Below are positions 1-10,000 of a stretch of DNA of 64,000 nucleotides, piece after piece. The stretch comes from Doryteuthis pealeii (lineage: Eukaryota; Mollusca; Cephalopoda; Myopsida; Loliginidae): assembly GCA_023376005.1 (NCBI GenBank), contig CM042160.1, positions 82,082,402 to 82,146,401 on the forward strand, read 5' to 3'. The notes under the pieces are model-generated. The model did not search any database. It was not told the DNA's origin and saw only the letters and a program-made list of their open reading frames with translations. Within the stretch, counting starts at the first letter, position 1. Each line of letters starts with the position of its first letter. A program made the translations under genes and the position numbers.

Positions 1-593
1 GTGAGGCTGAAAAGTTTGTATGATGACATCATATCTGCTGACTTTTTTGACCAATGGGATCCAAGCACTGCAACACTGAATAAGTGCATGGACTACGAGG
101 GGAAACTAAGTTTAAAAAAACAAAAAACCTCACTTGGTCAGCCTATGAACTTTTCAGCCAACTCTTGTATTTTGATTGTTACGTTCGCCTATCTTTTTTA
201 AAGACGTTTACGCGCTGTTCCATCAGAGACCAAAGAAAATGAGAGGTGCACATGCAAAAATTGGCAAAGAACAATAAGACATAATATATATTTTTAAAAT
301 ATGGGTTTTTATTCAGGAAGTCGAGAGTTGGGAGGAGAGAAAAAGGTGGAAAGTTCATAGGCTTGTATTCATTTATATATATATCCACAATGGGAATATT
401 CATCGGGACAATTCGAACGTACAGAAAATATAAATGTAAATTGAAGGGATATGAAAATGGCAATATCTGTTAAAAGTTTCATGATGGAATGTGGCACTTA
501 TCTTCGTTTTAGTTGACTCGTTTCCATTCGGCTCGTATCTGTGTGGATGACCACTCTGGGTCTAATTACTTCTGTCCACATCAAGGTGATATC
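1..593. other. Intron or upstream flank, no recognised feature
   Basis: This stretch precedes the first CSTF1 exon seen and should be intronic, because that exon starts mid-protein behind a splice acceptor. A 66-codon open frame covers 1-201 but has no recognisable domain and no splice sites that would join it to CSTF1. I do not call it a gene. Confidence 0.4.
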
Positions 594-947
594 GGGAAGC
601 CATATGTTTTGGTTGGCCATTTTCATTTCACCATAAATCTACACTGAAAATATGAATTTGTTTGAATCAATACAATTGCATGTTTTAACACAAAAATATC
701 ATAAAATGTGTTCTTAATAGCAATTAAGTTCATTTCAAATAATGCACAAGCACAATTAAGAACACATTTTATGATATTTTCGTGTTAAAACATGCAGTTA
801 TATTGATTTGAACAAAATTTGAAAATTCATATTTTCCTGTGTAGATTTATGGTGAAATGAAAATGACCGACAAAAACATACGGCTTACTCAAAGTGAAAT
901 AAACAAGGGGAGGTTACTCTCATTTATGTAGCTAATGTTCAGATTAC
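594..947. mobile_element. Fold-back MITE, family P1, left end lost
   Basis: Two arms of about 130 bp (about 594-720 and 757-893) are reverse complements, with a ~36-bp spacer, so the unit can fold into one long hairpin. The right end continues through a segment that is terminal in the complete copy near 60.7 kb and stops at the sequence GTTCAGATTACC. The matching left terminus is absent here. It lies in the CSTF1 intron 50 bp upstream of an exon. No coding capacity is seen. Confidence 0.7.
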
Positions 948-1000
948 CTTGAATTGTTTGTATAATTTTTTTTTTAATTTTTCTTTCTTTTCTTTCACAG

Positions 1001-1080
1001 TACGACTTTATGATGTTAATACATTCCAGTGTTTTGTATCTGGTAATCCTGCTGACCAACACCTCGGCGCACTCACTTCT
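1001..1080 (+). CDS. CSTF1: CSTF1 exon (RLYDVNTF block)
   Basis: The acceptor is a pyrimidine run ending CACAG at 1000 and the donor is GTATGT at 1081. The exon begins with two bases completing a Leu codon and ends in phase 0 after LTS. It encodes 26 full codons including [10 protein letters not shown] and the Cys/Gly-Asn-Pro segment typical of CstF-50. The 80-base length and both splice sites fit an internal exon. Confidence 0.93.
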
Positions 1081-4000
1081 GTATGTTCATTTTTTATTTT
1101 ATCATCATCATTATTATTATTATTATTATTAGCAAGAATATGTGCCCTGCTCTGGGCATAAGTATTTAAGTTTTAATGTAATGAAATATATTAAATTAGA
1201 AAGACTAACAAAATTAAATATGAATGCATATAAAAAGATTACACTTATTTCAATTATATTTCAATTTGTTTCTATATAAAATCATTCTTAGGATTGATTT
1301 TAATACATTGGAGAATAAAACAATAATATTAGAGATCAATAAAACCAAGTAATTATTTATCAAATCCAATTTTATTAAAACTAGTAGGCAAATTAACCAC
1401 GCCATATATTATGTAAACGTATCAAAAAGTGCCTGACATGCCAGAAGAGGAGGGGAGATAATTCATCTGAGAAAGTAACCCCTTGAATATGAACTTCAAC
1501 GATGCTAACATTATGTTAAAACTGTTAACTAAAAAAGTGTAAATGTAGACGTATAACGTATATTATTCCCTAACCTCTAGGCATATGATAACCCTGGATG
1601 GGTTGATATGCCGTTTAAATCCACCAAATGAACTAATTCCTTGCTGGAGATTTAACCAACAAAATAATTGTGTACATAAATCTCTAAGAAACAACAACAC
1701 AAAAAGTGTAAATGCACAATGTATGCAATTCCCTAACATCTAGGCATAAAATAACCCTAGACTAGTTGATGTGTCGTTAAAATCAATCAATCCAACTGAA
1801 TTTTGATATTTTTATTTTCATGAATATTTTTGATATCTTTTTTCTTTTTTTTTTTTTTTTTTTTTTTTTTCATGAATATTTTTTGATATCTTTATTTTTA
1901 TGAATATTTTTGATATCTTTTTTTTTTTTTTTTTTCATGAATATTTTTTGATATCTTTATTTTCATGAATATTTTCTGATATCATATTTCATTATATTGT
2001 TTTGTTATTTTCCATTGTATGTAAATTTTCAAAACATGCCCTAAAATAAGCACAAATTGGTTAGATGCTGTATTTTTATAGTTTTTGAGAAAAATTGAGG
2101 GTACCCTGTAGCTCAAAAAGTTGATGTGATATTTTCTATTTTTTTATTCAGAGTTTAAGAATAGGTGAAAAACAAATGTCAGATCCAACTCAATGAAAAT
2201 TGTGTTACCCAGTGTATTTTAAGATGTTTTTTGTTTGTTTCTAATTTCAGGTAAAATGGAGTCCAAATGCCCATATGTATGTAACTAGTTCAAAAGATGG
2301 AGATTTGAAATTATGGGATGGTGTTAGTAATAAATGTATCAATACATTTAAACATGCTCATGATGGACAAGAAGTTTGTTCAGCTGTCTTTTCAAGAAAT
2401 TCAAAAGTAAGTTGGGTTTTCTAAAATGAAAAATTCAATTTCTGAGTCAAAATTTCTGCAATATTTTGCTACTTGCTTGTCTTTTATTTTGAAAGAATTG
2501 AACAGATTTAAAATTAAATGAAATCAATTTTGAATAGTTTTCTGAGTACTTAGAAAATTTATTTTAAAAAATCAAATATTATGTTACCAATTGATATTGT
2601 TTGTGTTTAACTTTCTGACTTTTTTCAGGTCACTTTGCCCCCCCCCCCTATTTTTGGGGTGCAAAATATTGGAGGGGTTATATAAATTTGAAACTAATTA
2701 CACTATAAATAAAAAGACAAAAGACTGAAGGTGTGAATAGAAGAAGAAAAAAATTTTAAGGGTTCCTTTCTGGTAGAAATTCAGTACCAAAAATCGGAAA
2801 ATAAAAACTAAAAAAATCATTTTTATATTTTTTTTTTTACTCTTTTTGATAATTATTTAATTGGCTATCATCTTATAAAAGAAAAAAATTATACATCGAT
2901 ATTTATTCATTTAAGGGGAGGGGGGCTAAATTTTCAATAGTTTTTCTACAAAAATTATTTGATAACAATAATAAACTAAAAGTAGTTATTAAATAAATAT
3001 TTGCTTTTAGAATCTAAAAATATGAAATCTGAGGGTTAAAATTAAGTATTTCATATTTTAAATGAATTTTATCTATTAATTTAACATAGCAGAAATACCT
3101 AATTAAATCAGAAAGAATTGAAATAAAATAACTGATGCATTATAAAATTCATTCATTGATACATCAACACTGAAAATTTCATTAAAACCGGATAATACCC
3201 TGATTTTTGGTTAGAAAAAAAACAAAAAAAAAAACATTTTCAATCAGAGGTAGGGGGGTAACTTATTTTGTAAAATATGGATTTTACGTCATCTTAGGCA
3301 GTGTTTACAGCCATGTTTACAATATATTTGAGCAAAATTGACTGAATAAATAGTTTAAAATGTATTAAGAATAAATTACATGTGTAATATTTTGCTTTTT
3401 TTACTGATGCTCATGATGTTACTACTTTTCGACTTAGACAAAAATTTTACCTTAAATAATCGATTTAATTAATTTTAATTCTTTTTTTAAATGAAAACGA
3501 GTCAACGTTTTGGCAGACCCTAACTTACCCATTAAATATAATCGTTCATAGAACTATTTCTTTCTTTTTTTTCTTTTTTCTTTTTTGTGTGGAGATATTT
3601 AAATTTCCTTTTGTTTTTCTTTTTAGTACATTTTGTCAAGTGGAAAAGACTCATTAGTTCGACTTTGGGAATTGTCTACAAATCGTTGCCTTATTATTTA
3701 CACGGGAGCTGGATCAACTGGAAAAATGGAACATCGAAGTCAAACAGTTTTTAATCACACAGAAGATTATGGTAAGTTTCTAAATAATTTAAATTATAAA
3801 GTTTAATTATAATAATTTTGATAAGTTTACTTATAATAATTTAAATATTTTTAATCACACAGAAGATTATGGTAAGTTTCTAAATAAAGGGGTCAGAGGG
3901 GTCAGTTTAGCTCAGTTATTAGAGTATCCACCTAGGAATCGTAAGGTTCCAGGTTCAATACCAGTTCCTATCAACTCAGGATGTGAATAGCACAGCTTGG

Positions 4001-7000
4001 TAATCTGATCTGTATAGTAAAGCATCTGGGAGAGCTGACAGTAGGTGTAGCACTGCACCTCAGAAAAAAAAAACCTTCCTGCTTTAGCACTAGTGAAAAG
4101 GGGATAGACTCTCTTGCTATTCAGCTGATACCATCAATAGGCCACTTCTGAGGGCTGACGATAGGTGTAGAACTCCACCTAAAAAAAAAAAATCTTCCTG
4201 GTTTAGCAATAGCAAAAAGGAGATAGACTCCCTCGCTGTTCTGTTGATACTGACAGTAGGCCACTTCACTGATTTTACTTACAAATATGATCTATGGAGA
4301 TAAAATTCTTCAATTTAAAAAAAGTTTTCTCTCTTTCTCTCTCTCTTTCCTCAAAAGCTTAAAATTTATAAGCAAAGCATTTTTGTACTATACAGTATGA
4401 TATAATTTAATTCTTACATTTGATATGTTTACTTAAGAGCTATTGCAATAGTTCAATATGTAAAAAGTATAATAATCTTGATTTAACTCTTTCTCATTTT
4501 CTTTCTTTCTTTTCATCATGTTCAGTTGAAACAGATTAGCGTCATCGCTTACCCTCTCTATCTATATTTCCTCAACCCTATTTCTTTCTTTCTTAAGATA
4601 TTTGTTTTGTGTAGCATGTCCTTTTTCTTCCCTTTCTTTCTTTATAATAAAAACGGAATGGTCCATTATTTTTGCTGAAGTGATGACACTCATAAGAAAT
4701 AAGAATTCAGCAGATAATTAACACCAGATAATCAGGATTTACATGTTTGAATTTCATCTTGGACAATTTGAACCATCTCATTTTTAACCAGATGATAACA
4801 GGCGTATTTTCTTTTTATGAACACCAGTATTAATAAATACATTTTATAATAATATATACTTCAATAATAATACTGTTGGGGAAGTAAAAGATGAATTCAT
4901 AAGTGATGGTCTCCTTTGGACAAACCAAAAGTGGCAGACTGGCCGTGACAAATAGGTTGGGTAAATACTAGGCACTGCCAAAGTTGCCATAAAATCCGTA
5001 TTTTACAAAATAAATTTAACCCTGATTGTTGAATTTATTTTTGTAAAATACAGATTTTACAGGGCCGGGTTAGCTCAGTCGGTAGAGCGTTTGACTAAAA
5101 ACCACAAGGTTCCTAGTTGGATACCGGTCCTCGCCAACTCAGCGTATGAGTAGCACAGGGATCTGTGCAGTAGTAAGGAGCTGATGGTAGGTGTGGCGCC
5201 CACCTTGGCGCCAAAAACAATCTCCTTAGTCTAGCGCTATTGAAAAGGGATAGACTCCTTGCTGACTGGCTGATACTGACTTTAGGCTGCCCCGACGACT
5301 TTACTTACTTACTAGACAGTGTTTACGGTCATGTTTACAATATATATTAGCAAAATTGACTGAAAAAATAGTTTAAAATATATTAAAAATAAATTACATG
5401 TAATATTATTTTGCATTTTTAACTGATGCTCATTATGTTACTACTTTTTGGCTTAGATCATCGATTTAATTAATTTTAATTCGTTTTTAAAATGAAAACG
5501 AGACAACATTTTGGTAGTGCCTAGTAAATATCTACTCAGTTCCCATACAATAAGGGTTGAACATTTTATTAGATCTCTTCATATTTATGTCTGTTTCAAT
5601 AACAAATGCACAAAGCAGATTTTGTTTTATTAAAATTTTTAAAAATGACAAAACAATTACATTCAAATTTGTCTTTGAAAAATGGTAAATTATTTAAATT
5701 TTGGGGTTGAGTTTTGTAATTGCATCAATCAAAATATTTTTTTCTTTTTTTTTAGTCTTATTTCCTGATGAAAAAACCACTAGTTTGTGTTGTTGGGATT
5801 CACGAAATGCTGAAAGACAAAGATTATTATCACTTGGTAAGTGAATATTTTTTTCATTCTTTTATTTACAAAAAAATAATTGATAGATTATTAATTTTTG
5901 ATTTGGAGCTCAAGGGAGAGAACTCATCGAATTTTGTTGAAACTAAAAAATATTGACAATTATACACATGTTCCTCTTGAACTTTGTGCACAACTCTTTG
6001 TCAGCCCTTTCAGCTAAGGCTGTAGAATACACCGACTGCAACTCTGCAGAGGGGTAAGACCCTCCCGTGGATGGCGACCCGTGGATACTTAAGGACGGAA
6101 TCCCGGAGGCTGAGCAGTCCATGACTTGCAATACTTCTCTTTGGCCTTTTCTTAGGCTAGACGGGCGTTTAGATAGGCCTCCTCTGATCAATTGGCTGTC
6201 CACATCAAGCCCTGGCACCTATATGATTGTCCCAACCATATTGCCCTTATAGCAAACTCCAACCCTTTTTTATTATATATATGCTAGAAGGCAGTGGCTG
6301 AGGGTCATAGTGTCCTGGGTATAACATTAAACTGAATCTTGTGGTGAGCTTCCAGTTCTGCAGCTCTGGGGAGTGTGGAGTGTCCCTTCCTCACCATTAC
6401 TCCCAGGTCCACTCTGACATGGAATGGTAGTACTTTTAAGGTCCCATTTATGGGTTAAACAAAAAAAAATGTTTTAAAAATTGAGTTTAAAAAAAGATGT
6501 TTTTAATACCCATGTAGAATGAATAAAACAAAATATTTTTGACATAAAATAACCCAACAAGGTTTGACATGCTGTAAAATTCTGTTAAAATAAATAATGA
6601 ATTATTATCAAATACTACACCAACTGTTCCACTGTGTCACCCATCTAAGTACTGTTCTGATTCATCGCTGCTTAACTCCGCTGATATTGTGAGAACTGGT
6701 GCATTTAGTGTAGCTGAATCTCATATCTTATTATAATGGAGATTCGGTGTTTGTCTGTAACTGAAACTACGTCACTGCTTACATCACAATACCCTCAGGA
6801 ATTGTGCAAGTTTATCAATGATTATTTAATTTATAGTCAAAATCCTTAATAAATAGAATAAATCTTATTATTTATTAATGATGTCTTTGTGAAAATCTGA
6901 GTTAGATTTGTCTAAAAAAAAAAAAAGCCCATGTTATTAGTGTGTTTAAAATCCTGCAATGTGCCTTATATATCACTAAGAAATAAAGTTTTACATAATA

Positions 7001-10000
7001 GTGTGATTAATTTGCATACTGGTTTTAACAAAACCGGATTTAATAAATAATTACTTGGTATTATTGATCTCTAATATTATTGTTTTATTCCCCATCGTAT
7101 TAAAACCAATCTTATGAATGATTTTATGTAGAAACCAATTAAAATATAATTAGAATAAACGTAAGGTTATTAATCATCTTAACAACAGCAACCTTGAGCA
7201 CCTTTTTGATCTCCATCTCTCCAATACACGCAGGCATGCCTACAAAGTCAGAAAACAGCACTGTTCACGTGACTTTCGGAAACATTTTTTCACACTCAGA
7301 ATTGCGGAGACATGGAATAAACTGCCTGCATCTGTTGTAGGCTGCCGGAGCACTGAAACTTTCAAAGCCTCCATGCTTCCTGTAGTCCGCCAACACTATA
7401 CCTGATGCCACTCTCCACATACACATGCACACACATACATCCATATTACTACTGTGAACTGTTCATGTTCCTGGCACAACATTATTCTGTGTACCTGACA
7501 TGAGACTTTGATGAGTTGTGGTGCACCTGAGCACTGTACACAATAAATTACATTATCATTATTATTAATCTTTTTATATGCGTTCTTATTTAATTTTGTT
7601 AGCTCAGTTGGTAAAGTGTTTGGCTAGAAATCACAAGGTTCCTAGTTTGATACCAGTCCTCACCAACTCAGCGTTATGAGTAGCACAGTGATCTGTGCGG
7701 TAAAGTAAGGAGCTGATGGTAGGTGTAGCGCTCCACCTCAGATGCAAAAACAATCTCCTTGGTCTAGTACAAGTGAAAAGGGGATAGATTCCCTCGCTGA
7801 TTAATACCAACGCTGATACCAACATTAGGCCGTCCCGACGACTTACATTAGAACTTAAATACTTACTCATATTTTTGTACAGCGTGATATGGGCATCTAA
7901 ATATTTCCAAAAGTGATCAAATAATTTGTCTTGTGTAAGTCATATTTTTCAGGATTATCTCCCTTGACAATTTTTAAACACCAAATCAAAACTCTTCCTT
8001 TTTTTATCTAATTTTGAAATTCCCTATAGTAAAGTCTATGGAGTAACCTATTGTCTGAATCAGCTGAACAACGAGGGAGTCTATCCCCTTTTCATAATCA
8101 AATAGATTTTTTTTGTGCAAACAGTACAAAATCAATGTAATCAATATCTTTTTTTATTGATTTTCTATTTGGACATTTCTCATTGGAAATCAATTCAAAG
8201 ATAATATTGATTATATTGATTCTCTGTTGTTTACTGAAAAAAAAAATCTGTTTATGATTCATTATTTACTTTAACAGTCAAGAGTGTAGAGACCTGTAAA
8301 ATTGAACTCCTTCATCCTCTCAGTTATGGGTTAAAATACTTCTTCTACAAGAATGGCTTTGGCATTAAATAACCCATAAAAGTTGATATGCCATTAAAAC
8401 AAAGAAACCAAAACCTTAAAAAAAAAAGATTCAATAGCCAGGATATAAGGCTCAGCTCCAGGGGAACCATTTCCAGCATGTCCATAAATCGTTCCTCGGA
8501 ACTTTTTAATTTCTTTGTTTTAATGACATATCAACTTTTATGGGTTATTTATTCCAGTTATTTCTTTAGGAATTGGAATCGGCAATCTAAGTTCAAATCC
8601 TGGACGAGGTTGTTTGTGTTTAACTTCACGCTAATGCTCTTAGGAAAGGCATAAATCCATCTTTTCTTTTCTCTCCCCCCCAGCTATGGGTAAATAGTAG
8701 GGTAGACTGGGTTCTTTAGACTTGGTAAGCGAACCCGTCTTGGAGAATGAAAACTCTAAATTCAGACCAGTCTTATTCTGCTTAAAAATTGACCTTGTGT
8801 CGCATCCTACTCTGGATGGAGGGATTAGGTATATACATGTTAAAAGGGGTGTGACTTTCCATTCAGAATTCATGTTGGTCTACGTGTGTCTCTGGTGTCA
8901 GCTTGAATTGGGTGTGTCAAAATTTCATGCCAATGGCATAGCCAATAATTTTGATTTTAATATAATCTCAATACACACAAACACGTCTTCTTTATTGAAG
9001 GTATTTTCACTGTACTTCATATATATACATTGATGGATTTATATTTGTAAGATCTAAAAAGCTTAAAATAACTGTGAACAGATGTTATGGTTAATAGTTT
9101 AAATAAATATAAAATATAAAAAATATAAAATATAAAAAAATATAAAAAATATTAAATATTAAAAAATATTTTTAAAATTTAATAAAAACATAATTTAATA
9201 AAAATAAAATAATTTTAATAATTTAATAAATTAGTTAAAATAGCTGTGAACAGATGTTATAGTTAAGCATTATACATTACAAAGGTTTTTACATCAGTTG
9301 AAAGATTTTATTGATGATGTTGCAAAAATATTATATTAAGTTAACACATGCACAGGGATGCTGATAGGTATGCGTCCCAGTGTTTTTCTGCCCTGTCGGC
9401 TGGGGCGTTAGAATGCACCAACTGCACCTCTGCAGAGGGGTAAGACTCCCCCAATGGGGCCACCTGTTGGCCGTGGATGGCGACCTGTGATGCTTAAGGA
9501 TAGAACCCAGGTGGATGAGCAGTTCATGACTTGCAATACTCCACTTTGGCCCTATCTTGGGCTAGACGGGTGGTCAGAGAGGCCCCCTCTAATCAATTGG
9601 CTGGTCACATCAAGCCCTATTGCCCTTATGGCAAGCCCCAACCCCTTTTTATCATATGGGTGCTAGAAGGTGGTGACTGAGGGTCTTCATGTCCTGGGAA
9701 TGATATTAAACTCTATCTGATGGTGAGGTTCCAGTTTTGGAGGTTTGGGGAATATGGAGCACCCCTTTATCACCATTGCTCCCTGGTCCACTCTGACCCG
9801 GAGTGGTAGTAGCTGTTAGGGTCCCATCTATGGGTTAAATAGAAAAACATGAGTTTATAAACAAAATTGTATTATGCATTAAGAATGAATTTATTTCACA
9901 ACTTTGTCGGCATTAAATGACCCACCGAGGTTGATATGCCGTAAAACAAAACAAAACAAACCAACCAAACCAAACCCAGTGTTTTTTTGTTTTTTTTCTT

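Larger units (their letters stand above)
1081..2250 (+). other. CSTF1 intron carrying element H, SINE-tail copies and a T-rich minisatellite
   Basis: The intron is 1,170 bp. It holds a truncated element H (1131-1425), two diverged copies of the shared SINE tail (about 1531-1632 and 1698-1795) and a T-rich minisatellite (1800-1985). The acceptor is the run ending TTTCAG at 2250. Nothing else is recognised. Confidence 0.8.

Noticed and set aside
179..463. 94-codon minus-strand frame near the left edge
   Set aside because: No domain, AT-rich composition, and it lies within an intron.
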